Source of the DNA: Nocardioides sp.
Lineage (GTDB): Bacteria; Actinomycetota; Actinomycetes; Propionibacteriales; Nocardioidaceae
DNA length: 9,864 nucleotides
Direction of reading: 5' to 3'
NCBI GenBank assembly: GCA_021166815.1
Contig: JAJPEO010000094.1
Location: 1-9,864, forward strand
The notes beneath the pieces are model-generated. The model saw only the letters and a program-made list of their open reading frames with translations. It was not told the DNA's origin and did not search any database. The position numbers and the translations under genes are program-made. This document shows, in pieces, positions 1-6,899 of the stretch; within the stretch, counting starts at the first letter, position 1, and each line of letters begins with the position of its first letter.

Positions 1-1146
1 GACGCACTCGATGTGGTGGGTCATCGGGAACAGGTCGAAGGCACGCACCGACGTCAGCTCGTAGCCCTGCTCGGCGAACAGCGCGACGTCGCGACCCAGC
101 GCCGCGGGGTCGCAGGCGACGTACGCCACCGCCCGCGGACGCCGGTCGGCGACCTGCTCCACCACGGCACGGCGAGCACCCTCGCGCGGCGGGTCGAGGA
201 CCACGAGGTCGAAGGGCTCGTCGTACGAGCTCTCGAGGACCCGGTCGGTCGGCCCACAGGCCACTTCGACACCGTCGTGCCCGGCCAGGTTGGCCAGTGC
301 GTGACGGGAGGCCTCGCGATCGGCCTCCACCAGCACCAGCCTGGTGCCGGAGCCGATCCGCGAGGACAGGAACCGCGCGAACAGGCCCACGCCCGAGTAG
401 AGGTCCATGGCCCGCTCACCGGGCCGCGGGTCGAGCGCGTCGAGGACCGCCTCGACGAGCACCCGCGCGGCCTCGGGGTGGACCTGCCAGAAGCCGTTGC
501 CGGCCCGCCTGAACTCGTGCCTCTCCCCCGCGGCCTCCACGACCTCCTCCACCACCGGGCCGACCGGACGATCGGCGTCGGGGTGGGCGATCAGGCACGT
601 GTCGACCGGCACGAGGTCGTGGGAGCGGTGCTTGCGCATGGCCCGGGAGCCGTCGGGAAGGCGGGCATAGCGCTGGCGGGTACGCCACCCCAGCCCGTCG
701 TCCCGTCCGTCGACGGGCACGGCCTCGACGACCAGGCCGGCGACGCGAGGGTCCTCCGGCGCCAGCCGGCCCAGCCGCACCAGCTGCTCGCGCACCACGG
801 CGGCCTTGAGGACGCGCTGGTGGGCCACGTCGACGTGCTGGAAGTCGCAGCCACCGCACCCACCTGGGCCGGCCACCGGGCAGGGGGCTGCGACCCGCTC
901 AGGGGACGCGGTCAGGACCTCGACGGCGTCACCGCGCCAGAACCGGTCGCCCTCGGTCCCCTCGGTGACCTCGACGACGACGCGCTCCCCGGGCAGCGCG
1001 TGGCGCACGAACACCACGCGGGAGTCGGGCTCGGGCAGGCGCGCCACGCAGGAACCACCGTGGGCCACCGGCCCGACCTCGACGGTGAAGCGTTCGCCGA
1101 CGCGGGACTTGCCGCGCGGACGCCGTTGGCGGACGGGACGGCTCAT
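1..1146 (-). CDS. TRAM-domain class I SAM-dependent RNA (uracil-5-) methyltransferase, 3' end cut by window
   Basis: Transfers a methyl group from SAM to C5 of a uridine in tRNA or rRNA (TrmA/RlmC/RlmD family); the exact target base cannot be told from sequence. An N-terminal TRAM RNA-binding domain covers roughly residues 14-75. Cys89, Cys97 and Cys100 (CX7CGGC) with Cys184 are the expected [4Fe-4S] ligands. The SAM motif MDLYSGVGLF starts at residue 247, DPPREG lies at about 318, the catalytic nucleophile is Cys345 in ACDPAALGRD, and the general base Glu380 is in HHIEC. All catalytic elements are present; only the last few codons lie beyond base 1, and no stop is reached. The ATG at 1146 overlaps the permease stop as ATGA, so translation is probably coupled. 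It matches the position of Rv2689c next to Rv2690c in M. tuberculosis. Confidence 0.93.
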   Translation of the reverse strand, partial: MSRPVRQRRPRGKSRVGERFTVEVGPVAHGGSCVARLPEPDSRVVFVRHALPGERVVVEVTEGTEGDRFWRGDAVEVLTASPERVAAPCPVAGPGGCGGCDFQHVDVAHQRVLKAAVVREQLVRLGRLAPEDPRVAGLVVEAVPVDGRDDGLGWRTRQRYARLPDGSRAMRKHRSHDLVPVDTCLIAHPDADRPVGPVVEEVVEAAGERHEFRRAGNGFWQVHPEAARVLVEAVLDALDPRPGERAMDLYSGVGLFARFLSSRIGSGTRLVLVEADREASRHALANLAGHDGVEVACGPTDRVLESSYDEPFDLVVLDPPREGARRAVVEQVADRRPRAVAYVACDPAALGRDVALFAEQGYELTSVRAFDLFPMTHHIECV

Positions 1147-3188
1147 GGCTCGATCTGACGGTCGCTGCCGACCCGCACTCGGCCACGACGGAGGTCGCCG
1201 GCGTGGACGCGTCGCGCCTCCCGATCCTCGCGCTCGCGCGCGATCTCCGAGGAACGCAGCTGGTAGGGAACCGAGATCACCATCACGCCCGGGGAGAACA
1301 GCAGCCTGGTCTTGAGTCGCAGGGCCGTCTGGTTGTGGAGGAACTGCTCCCACCAGCGACCGACGACGTACTCGGGGACGAACACCGCGACCACGCCGCG
1401 CGGGTTGGCGGTCCGGATCGCGTGGGCGTAGTCGACCACGGGACGGACGACCTCGCGGTAGGGCGAGTGCAGCACCTTGAGTGGGACGTCGATGTGCCGC
1501 TCGTCCCACTCGTCGAGGAGACGGTTGGTCGCCACCGGGTCGACGCTCACGTAGATCGCCTCGAGCACGTTGGGGCGGGTGGCCTTGGCGAAGGCCAGCG
1601 CTCGCAGCGTCGGCTTGTGCAGCTTCGCGGCCAGGACGATGGCGTGCACCCGGGTCGGCATCACCTTGTCGGCCTCGTCGGCAGCCAGCTCGGCCTCGAC
1701 CAGCGCGTAGTGGCGCGAGATGCCCTTCATCACCAGGAAGAAGCCACCCATCGCCAGGATCGTGATCCACGCCCCGGCGAGGAACTTGGTGATGATGACG
1801 ACCACCAGGACGACGGCGGTCATGCCCAGGCCGAAGGTGTTGATCGCGCGAGACCTCTGCATCCGCAGCCGCGACACGGGGTCGTCCTCGATGCGCAGGG
1901 CGGCGCTCCAGTGCCGGATCATGCCCAGCTGGCTCAGCGTGAACGAGACGAAGACGCCCACGATGTAGAGCTGGATGAGCTTCGTGGTCTCCGCACGGAA
2001 CACGACGATCAGGATGATCGACATCGCTGCCAGGAACACGATGCCGTTGCTGTAGGCCAGGCGGTCGCCGCGCGACCCGAGCGAGCGGGGGGCCAGGCCG
2101 TCCTGCGCGAGGATCGAGCCGAGCACGGGGAAGCCGTTGAAGGCGGTGTTGGCGGCCAGCACGAGGATCACGCCGGTCACGGTGAGGACGAAGTAGAAGC
2201 CGGGCGGGAAGTGGTCGAACACGCCGGCTGCGATCTGCGCGATCACCGGGTGCTGCTCGTAGCCCGCCGGCAGCGCGCTGCCGGCCGCGGTGCGCAGACG
2301 GTCGAGCTCGTGCGGGTCGACGTACCGGATGCTCATCTCGTTGGCCAGCACGATGACGCTCATCATCATCGTGACCGCGATGAGCCCCAGGAGGAGCAAG
2401 GTGGTGGCGGCGTTGCGGCTCTTGGGCTTGCGGAAGGCCGGCACGCCGTTGCTGATCGCCTCCACACCGGTGAGCGCCGCACACCCCGACGAGAACGCGC
2501 GCGCCAGCAGGAAGGTGAGGGCGATCTGGCTGAGCGGTCCCTCCCAGCCCGGGGCGGGGTCGATCTGGAGGTTGGCGCTCTCGGCCATCGGGAGGTCGCC
2601 CTGCAGCAGGCGCAGCAGGCCGTAGCCGCACATGCCGAGGATCGCCAGCATGAAGAGGTAGGTGGGGACGGCGAAGAACGTGCCGGACTCGCGTACGCCA
2701 CGCAGGTTCATCGCCGTGAGCGCGACCACGGCGACCACGGCCACGGCGACCTCGTGGCCGATCAGGAGCGGGAAGGCGCCGGCGACGTACTGCGACGCCG
2801 ACGAGATCGAAACGGCCACGGTGAGGACGTAGTCGACCAGCAGCGCGCTGGCGACCGTGACTCCCGCGTTGCGGCCGAGGTTGACCGTGGCCACCTCGTA
2901 GTCGCCGCCACCGGAGGGGTAGGCGTGCACGGTCTGTCGGTACGAGGCCACGACCGTCAGCATCACGACGGCCACGGCGAGGCCGATCCACCACGAGAAG
3001 GCGTATGCGGAGGCTCCCGCGACCGCGAGCATGATGAAGACCTCGTCCGGCGCGTAGGCCACCGAGGAGAGGGCGTCGCTGGCGAAGACGGGCAGCGCGA
3101 CCCGCTTGGGCAGCAGTGTCTCGCCGAGCTGGCTGCTGCGCAGCTTGCGCCCGAGAAGGATGCGCTTGGAGACGTTGCCGACACTCAC
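1143..3188 (-). CDS. KimA-like APC-superfamily permease, probable K+/H+ symporter (681 aa)
   Basis: Membrane permease with about 12 hydrophobic segments between residues 30 and 487 and a soluble C-terminal domain (488-681) of USP-like character. Usually labelled amino acid permease, but residues recalled for Bacillus subtilis KimA line up with a constant +2 offset: D38 and Y45 in SDALSSVAY, then D119, Y120, T123 and S127 in DYVLTVAVS. T240/E243 in TGVE and Y408 in LYIVGVF also match, as does a GDRLAYSNG loop. K+ uptake is therefore the better inference; it is not proven. The GTG at 3188 is chosen because the KimA register fits and a TAGGCT -10 lies 8 nt upstream; the open frame to 3539 runs through ceoB and is discarded. 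It is divergent from ceoB across 55 nt. Ortholog in position: Rv2690c. Confidence 0.9.
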   Translation of the reverse strand: MSVGNVSKRILLGRKLRSSQLGETLLPKRVALPVFASDALSSVAYAPDEVFIMLAVAGASAYAFSWWIGLAVAVVMLTVVASYRQTVHAYPSGGGDYEVATVNLGRNAGVTVASALLVDYVLTVAVSISSASQYVAGAFPLLIGHEVAVAVVAVVALTAMNLRGVRESGTFFAVPTYLFMLAILGMCGYGLLRLLQGDLPMAESANLQIDPAPGWEGPLSQIALTFLLARAFSSGCAALTGVEAISNGVPAFRKPKSRNAATTLLLLGLIAVTMMMSVIVLANEMSIRYVDPHELDRLRTAAGSALPAGYEQHPVIAQIAAGVFDHFPPGFYFVLTVTGVILVLAANTAFNGFPVLGSILAQDGLAPRSLGSRGDRLAYSNGIVFLAAMSIILIVVFRAETTKLIQLYIVGVFVSFTLSQLGMIRHWSAALRIEDDPVSRLRMQRSRAINTFGLGMTAVVLVVVIITKFLAGAWITILAMGGFFLVMKGISRHYALVEAELAADEADKVMPTRVHAIVLAAKLHKPTLRALAFAKATRPNVLEAIYVSVDPVATNRLLDEWDERHIDVPLKVLHSPYREVVRPVVDYAHAIRTANPRGVVAVFVPEYVVGRWWEQFLHNQTALRLKTRLLFSPGVMVISVPYQLRSSEIAREREDREARRVHAGDLRRGRVRVGSDRQIEP

Positions 3189-3196
3189 GGTCGGCA

Positions 3197-3202
3197 AGCC
3201 TA
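3197..3202 (-). promoter_or_regulatory. Candidate -10 element of the KimA-like permease (leaderless)
   Basis: On the minus strand this reads TAGGCT, fitting TAnnnT, and ends 8 nt before the GTG at 3188. No Shine-Dalgarno sequence precedes that GTG, which fits a leaderless transcript. No convincing -35 is visible. Confidence 0.4.
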
Positions 3203-3231
3203 GACCTCGGCAGCCCTGTCCGACGCTGGAG

Positions 3232-3237
3232 TACGGT
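3232..3237 (+). promoter_or_regulatory. Candidate -10 element of ceoB (leaderless)
   Basis: TACGGT fits TAnnnT and ends 6 nt before the GTG at 3244, so transcription would start at or next to the initiation codon. There is no Shine-Dalgarno sequence and no recognisable -35. Confidence 0.4.
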
Positions 3238-3243
3238 TCACAC

Positions 3244-3906
3244 GTGCATGTCGTGATCATGGGCTGTGGCCGGGTCGGATCGACCCTCGCGCGCAGCCTC
3301 GAGGACCGCAACCACACCGTGTCGGTGATCGACAGCGACCCTGACGCGTTCCGGCGCCTGGGCCCTGCGTTCAACGGCGACAAGGTCACCGGCCCGGGCT
3401 TCGACCAGGAGGTGCTCCAGAAGGCGGGCATCAAGCGTGCCGACGCCTTCGCCGCGGTCTCCAGCGGTGACAACTCCAACATCATCGCCGCCCGTGTGGC
3501 CCGCGAGACGTTCAACATCCAGCAGGTCGTCGCGCGCATCTACGACCCCGGTCGCGCGGAGGTCTATCAGCGCCTCGGCATCACCACCGTCGCCACGGTC
3601 AAGTGGACCGCCGACCAGGTGCTGCGTCGGCTGCTCCCCGCTGGCGCCGAGCCCGACTTCCGTGACCCCTCGGGCACGATCAGGGTCGACCACATCACCG
3701 TGCCCGAGCAGTGGATCGGCCACCGCTCCGTGCACTTCCAGGAGCAGTCCCGCGCCCGCATCGCCTGGATCGACCGCCTCGGCGAGGGCATGCTGCCCAA
3801 CCGCCAGACGGTCCTGCAGGAGGGCGACATGCTCCACCTGGCCATCCGTGAGGCCGAGGTCGACCACGCCTACGGCGTGCTCGAGTCCGGCCCCGAAGAC
3901 CTCTGA
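3244..3906 (+). CDS. ceoB: CeoB, TrkA-type RCK potassium-uptake regulatory protein (220 aa)
   Basis: Cytosolic regulatory subunit of a K+ transport system; RCK proteins bind NAD(H) or other nucleotides and gate a membrane partner. The N-terminal Rossmann domain (TrkA-N) shows GCGRVG at residues 7-12 and Asp30 at the end of the second strand (VSVID), the usual ribose-binding acid. A TrkA-C domain follows at roughly 135-215. At 220 aa it is a single-unit RCK protein, half the length of E. coli TrkA. The GTG start at 3244 gives MHVVIMGCG, typical of the family; the ATG at 3248 is out of frame. It is followed 17 nt later by its paralogue ceoC, and the two probably act together. No TrkH/TrkG pore gene is in view; the divergent KimA-like permease is the only K+ transporter candidate nearby. 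Position of Rv2691. Confidence 0.95.
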   Translation: MHVVIMGCGRVGSTLARSLEDRNHTVSVIDSDPDAFRRLGPAFNGDKVTGPGFDQEVLQKAGIKRADAFAAVSSGDNSNIIAARVARETFNIQQVVARIYDPGRAEVYQRLGITTVATVKWTADQVLRRLLPAGAEPDFRDPSGTIRVDHITVPEQWIGHRSVHFQEQSRARIAWIDRLGEGMLPNRQTVLQEGDMLHLAIREAEVDHAYGVLESGPEDL

Positions 3907-3923
3907 GACGGGAACAGCAAGCC

Positions 3924-4595
3924 ATGCGTGTCGCCATTGCCGGAGCCGGCGCAGTCGGCCGGTCCATCGCCGCCGAGCTCATCGAGAACGGCCACCGGGT
4001 GCTCCTCATCGACAAGTCGCCCGCAGCGATCCGCCCCGAGCAGGTGCCCGACGCGGAGTGGCTGCTCGCGGACTCGTGCGAGCTGTCCTCGCTCGCCGAG
4101 GCACAGCTCGGCAAGTGCGACGTGGTCATCGCCGCGACCGGTGACGACAAGGTCAACCTCGTCACCTCGCTGTTGGCCAAGACGGAGTTCGCCGTCCCAC
4201 GCACGGTCGGCCGCGTCAACCACCCGCACAACGAGTGGCTCTTCACCGAGGCCTGGGGGGTCGACGTCAACGTCTCCACCCCGCGCATCATGTCCGCCCT
4301 GGTCGAGGAGGCCGTGTCGGTCGGCGACCTGGTCCGGCTGTTCACGTTCCGGCAGGGCAACGCCAACCTCGTCGAGATCACGCTCGCGGCGGACTCGCCG
4401 TACGTCGGGACTCCGAGCGGGCTGGTGCCCTTCCCGGAGAACTGCGCACTGGTCACGATCCTGCGCGACGGACAGGTCTACACCCCCGACGCCCAGCAGC
4501 CGCTCGAGGCCGGCGACGAGCTCCTGTTCGTCATCCCCGCCGAGATCGAGGCCCAGCTCGAGAGCCTGCTCTCCCCCGGCGCCGGGCGGGGCTGA
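3924..4595 (+). CDS. ceoC: CeoC, TrkA-type RCK potassium-uptake regulatory protein (223 aa)
   Basis: Second RCK subunit, paralogous to CeoB and probably its hetero-oligomer partner in K+ transport control. The Rossmann glycine motif GAGAVG lies at residues 7-12 and Asp30 ends the second strand (LLIDKS). A TrkA-C domain occupies about residues 140-215 (LVEITL to DELLFVIP). The ATG at 3924 lies 17 nt after the ceoB stop with a weak purine stretch (GACGGGAA) upstream, so the two genes form one transcript. The stop at 4593-4595 is only 3 nt from the stop of the convergent DUF3159 gene. Position of Rv2692. The family call is firm; which membrane protein it serves is open. Confidence 0.95.
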   Translation: MRVAIAGAGAVGRSIAAELIENGHRVLLIDKSPAAIRPEQVPDAEWLLADSCELSSLAEAQLGKCDVVIAATGDDKVNLVTSLLAKTEFAVPRTVGRVNHPHNEWLFTEAWGVDVNVSTPRIMSALVEEAVSVGDLVRLFTFRQGNANLVEITLAADSPYVGTPSGLVPFPENCALVTILRDGQVYTPDAQQPLEAGDELLFVIPAEIEAQLESLLSPGAGRG

Positions 4596-4598
4596 GGT

Positions 4599-5357
4599 TC
4601 AGGCCCCAGCGCCCGAGGGCCTCGCCGCGACGGGCGTGCGGTTGCGGGCCAGCAGCCACACCATGGCGCCGAGCGAGGCCAGCTGCAACGGCCAGCCCAG
4701 GCCGATCTTGAGGATGCCGAGGACGGCCACGGCGGTGTCGGGATCCATCGACCCCGACGACCCGGCCAGCCACACCGGCGCTTGCAGCGCCACCCGGACC
4801 ACGCAGGGCACGACCAGCATCCAGGTGAGCCGGCTGCACAGCTTCACGAGCTGCTTGTCCTGGTGCCACTCGGTGGGGTCGCCGGCGATGCTGCCGACCA
4901 TGAAGCCGACCAGCGGCCAGCCCACGAGGATCGTGAGCCCCAGCACGACGGCGTAGGCGGAGTTGTAGAGGATCCCCGGCAGGAAGTACGCCAGGGCCTG
5001 GTCCTCGGCGCTGCCGCCCGCCGCCGCGGCCCGCTGGACGAAGAACCACCCGATGCCGATGCCGACCAGGGCGTTGACCACGAACTGCACGGTGGAGCGC
5101 TGCACGATCCTGACCAGCAGCAGGAGCACCGCCGCGCCGACGCTCACCAGCAGCGCGGTGTTCATGTGGCGCGTGGACAGCCACGTGACGGTGAAAAAGA
5201 TGGTGGGCAGGGCTGCCTCGGCCATGCCTCGTCGGCCGCCGAGCGCCTTGGCGAGCTGCTCGCGGACCACGGCCTCGACGGTCGACGCCTCGACGGTGTG
5301 GTGCTCCGAGGCCGCAGTCGCAGCCTCGGCGGGCTCCTCGGCCCCGCCGCCGGTCAC
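4599..5357 (-). CDS. DUF3159 family integral membrane protein (252 aa)
   Basis: Function unknown. A hydrophilic, Glu/Ala-rich N-terminus (1-45) is followed by about six hydrophobic segments near residues 48-62, 66-85, 90-108, 121-157, 177-198 and 208-236. Conserved-looking features include a GIGWFF turn near 101-106, LPGILYNSAY at 126-135 and a short polar loop DPTEWHQDKQ at 160-169. The GTG at 5357 overlaps the OB-fold gene's stop as GTGA, typical of translational coupling; the open frame extending to 5678 would run through that gene and is rejected. It is last in the dut operon and sits where Rv2693c lies in M. tuberculosis. Its adjacency to ceoC is convergent, so it is not evidence for a K+ role. 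Confidence 0.9.
   Translation of the reverse strand: MTGGGAEEPAEAATAASEHHTVEASTVEAVVREQLAKALGGRRGMAEAALPTIFFTVTWLSTRHMNTALLVSVGAAVLLLLVRIVQRSTVQFVVNALVGIGIGWFFVQRAAAAGGSAEDQALAYFLPGILYNSAYAVVLGLTILVGWPLVGFMVGSIAGDPTEWHQDKQLVKLCSRLTWMLVVPCVVRVALQAPVWLAGSSGSMDPDTAVAVLGILKIGLGWPLQLASLGAMVWLLARNRTPVAARPSGAGA
4601..4622 (+). terminator. Candidate hairpin terminator downstream of ceoC
   Basis: AGGCCC (4601-4606) and GGGCCT (4617-4622) form a perfect 6-bp stem with a 10-nt loop, beginning 5 nt after the ceoC stop. It lies inside the 3' end of the convergent DUF3159 gene and has no U-tract, so it is only a candidate for a GC-type actinobacterial terminator. Confidence 0.25.
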
Positions 5358-5716
5358 GGCAACAGCTCGTAACGGGGATTGAACATGAGCGGCACGCCGT
5401 TCTGCTCGCCGATGCACCCGCGCACGGTCACCGAGCGGCCGGGCTCGATCCCGGCGATGCGGCGCCGACCGAGCCACACGAGGGTGAGGACCCCTGTGCC
5501 GTCGTCGAGGTCGGCCTCCAGCGCGGGGACGCCACCGCGCGGGCGGAGCGTCACGGTGCGCAGCACCCCGCGAACCGTCACCAGCTCGCGGTGGGGCGCG
5601 TCCACGATGGGCAGGGCGTCCTCCACGGCGTGCGTGGCTCGCAGGTCGCGCTGGTGCTGGTCCTCCGTGCTCGCCCACCTCGACAGGGCCTGGCGCAAGC
5701 GGCTCTTCTCGGCCAT
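5354..5716 (-). CDS. OB-fold nucleic-acid-binding domain protein (120 aa)
   Basis: Small cytosolic protein with one OB-fold from about residue 44 to the end. The strand pattern is VTVRGVLRTVTL, ALEADLDDGTGVLTLVWLG, SVTVRGCIG and a final FNPRYELL. The DGTG turn before LTLVWLG and the closing NPRYEL resemble the tRNA-anticodon/RecG-type OB domains that bind single-stranded nucleic acid. The first 40 residues are charged and probably helical. Substrate unknown. The ATG at 5716 is one base after the DUF3710 stop (TGACATG), and its own stop overlaps the next gene as GTGA, so it is translated as part of the dut operon. The open frame extending to 5893 overlaps DUF3710 and is rejected. Position of Rv2694c. 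Confidence 0.9.
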   Translation of the reverse strand: MAEKSRLRQALSRWASTEDQHQRDLRATHAVEDALPIVDAPHRELVTVRGVLRTVTLRPRGGVPALEADLDDGTGVLTLVWLGRRRIAGIEPGRSVTVRGCIGEQNGVPLMFNPRYELLP

Positions 5717-5717
5717 G

Positions 5718-6356
5718 TCAGCCCAATCGACGGGCGTCGTCGGGAAGGCGTACGGGCAGTGGCTCACCCACGGGCATCGCCTCGGTGCCGCGGTTGACCA
5801 CGACCTGGGCGAGCGCGTCCTCCCACTCCCCGGCGGTGTCGGGCTCGAGGGCGGGACGCCCCAGCAACGAGGCGCGCAGGAGCCACCGCTCACCGTTGAT
5901 GCCGATGATGCGCGAGGGCTGGGTCTGCACCGTGCCGTCAGGACGCTTCACGGGCACCTCGCAGACGAGCTCGATGCCCCACCGGCCCTCGCGCTCGGTG
6001 GCCTTGCCGCCACGCGAGGCCAGGTCGTCGGCGATCTGGGGGCGTACGGTGCTCCACAGGTCGCCGTTGCGCGGGGCTGCGAAGGCCTGGAACTCCAGTG
6101 CGCCGTCCTGGCCGACGAGCACCACCGCCTGGACGCGGCCGGTGGCCTCCTCGATCTGCAGGCGCAGCTCGCGACCCGGGATCGCCGGGATCAGCAGCGC
6201 GCCGAGGTCGGCCCTGTCGACGCCGTCGTGCCGGACCTGGGACACGTCGAACGGCCCGGACGTGGGATCGACCGGGTCGGCGGGGATGACGGGGTCTGCG
6301 GCGGACGCAGCGCTGTCCGGGACAGGGGTCTCCGCGGACTTGCGGCGGAACTTCAC
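5718..6356 (-). CDS. DUF3710 family protein (212 aa)
   Basis: Conserved actinobacterial protein of unknown function. It starts with a basic stretch (MKFRRK), then a low-complexity Ala/Pro/Asp-rich linker (about 8-33). The folded part follows, with GPFDVSQV, LGALLIPAIPG, LRLQIEEATG, LEFQAFAAPR, WSTVRPQIADDL, GRWGIELVCEVP and IIGINGERWLLR. There is no signal peptide or membrane segment, so it is probably cytosolic. The GTG at 6356 is set by a GGAG ribosome-binding site 7 nt upstream; no better start fits. It lies 33 nt after dut and one base before the OB-fold gene. Position of Rv2696c. No catalytic motif is recognisable to me. Confidence 0.92.
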   Translation of the reverse strand: MKFRRKSAETPVPDSAASAADPVIPADPVDPTSGPFDVSQVRHDGVDRADLGALLIPAIPGRELRLQIEEATGRVQAVVLVGQDGALEFQAFAAPRNGDLWSTVRPQIADDLASRGGKATEREGRWGIELVCEVPVKRPDGTVQTQPSRIIGINGERWLLRASLLGRPALEPDTAGEWEDALAQVVVNRGTEAMPVGEPLPVRLPDDARRLG

Positions 6357-6363
6357 GTGGGTA

Positions 6364-6367
6364 CTCC
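6364..6367 (-). promoter_or_regulatory. Ribosome-binding site of DUF3710
   Basis: GGAG on the minus strand, 7 nt before the GTG at 6356. It decides the non-ATG start and shows that this gene is translated with a leader inside the dut operon, unlike the apparently leaderless dut. Confidence 0.65.
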
Positions 6368-6389
6368 GTTCATCGCGTCGTCGGGGGCC

Positions 6390-6872
6390 TCAGGAGCCGG
6401 CGAAGCCTCCGGTAGAACCGTATCCTCCGTCACCACGGACGGAGTCGGGTAGCACCTCCACCTCGGTGAACCTCGCCCGCGACACCCGCTGGAACACCAG
6501 CTGGGCGATGCGGTCGCCGCGCCGGAGCTCGACGGGCTCCACCAGGTCATGGTTGATCAGCATGACCTTGACCTCGCCCCGGTAGCCGGCGTCCACGGTG
6601 CCTGGCGTGTTGACGATGGACAGCCCGTGCCGGGCGGCGAGGCCGGAGCGCGGGTGCACCAGCGCGACGTACCCCTCGGGCATGGCGATGGCGACACCGG
6701 TGGGAACCAGGGCGCGCTCTCCCGGGGCGAGCGTCACGTCGATCGCGGTGAGCAGGTCGGCTCCGGCGTCGCCGGGGTGGGCGTACGTCGGGGCAGGCAG
6801 GTCCGGGTCGAGCCGGACGAGGGCCACCTCGACCTCGTCGTGGGCGTCGCCGGGGGCGGAGGTCTCGGGCAC
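6390..6872 (-). CDS. dut: Deoxyuridine 5'-triphosphate nucleotidohydrolase (dUTPase, 160 aa)
   Basis: Hydrolyses dUTP to dUMP and diphosphate, keeping uracil out of DNA and supplying dUMP for thymidylate; trimeric, Mg2+-dependent, cytosolic. All five motifs are visible: I DAGADL (35-40), II PRSGLA (74-79), [16 protein letters not shown] (88-100) with catalytic Asp94, [12 protein letters not shown] (118-127) and [12 protein letters not shown] (146-156), with Tyr151 in the uracil-stacking position. Compared with my recollection of the M. tuberculosis enzyme, it lacks the short mycobacterial loop just before motif V. The GTG at 6872 is chosen because a TAGATT -10 lies 8 nt upstream and no earlier in-frame start fits; an internal GTG at residue 16 would still leave all motifs intact. 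First gene of a four-gene operon. Position of Rv2697c. Confidence 0.97.
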   Translation of the reverse strand: MPETSAPGDAHDEVEVALVRLDPDLPAPTYAHPGDAGADLLTAIDVTLAPGERALVPTGVAIAMPEGYVALVHPRSGLAARHGLSIVNTPGTVDAGYRGEVKVMLINHDLVEPVELRRGDRIAQLVFQRVSRARFTEVEVLPDSVRGDGGYGSTGGFAGS

Positions 6873-6880
6873 GAGGGTGC

Positions 6881-6892
6881 AATCTATAGGCT
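6881..6892. promoter_or_regulatory. Overlapping divergent -10 elements of dut (-) and DUF3093 (+)
   Basis: The AATCTATAGGCT core contains the palindrome CTATAG (6884-6889). On the minus strand TAGATT (6886 to 6881) ends 8 nt before the dut GTG. On the plus strand TAGGCT (6887-6892) ends 7 nt before the DUF3093 GTG. Only 27 nt separate the two start codons, so both mRNAs are predicted leaderless and share one melting site. No clear -35 is seen on either side. Confidence 0.5.
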
Positions 6893-6899
6893 CCGCTGC

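Noticed and set aside
13..1158. Plus-strand open frame of 381 codons opposite the RNA methyltransferase
   Set aside because: The minus strand carries every catalytic motif of the methyltransferase; the plus frame is its mirror and shows no family features.
1203..3203. Long plus-strand open frame of 666 codons opposite the permease
   Set aside because: It is His/Asp/Gly/Arg-rich shadow translation with no domain character; long antisense frames are expected at this GC content.
3189..3539. Upstream extension of the permease reading frame to 3539
   Set aside because: It is antisense to the start of ceoB, lacks membrane or family character, and the KimA register and -10 element place the start at GTG 3188.
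4575..4586. Palindrome CCCGGCGCCGGG at the end of ceoC
   Set aside because: It leaves at most a 4-bp stem once a loop is allowed and lies in coding sequence, so it is too weak to call a terminator.
5358..5678. Upstream extension of the DUF3159 frame, giving 359 aa
   Set aside because: The extra residues are Arg/Ala/Pro-rich shadow translation of the OB-fold gene, and the GTGA overlap marks the start at 5357.
5717..5893. Upstream extension of the OB-fold frame, giving 179 aa
   Set aside because: It overlaps the conserved C-terminus of DUF3710, and TGACATG places the ATG at 5716.
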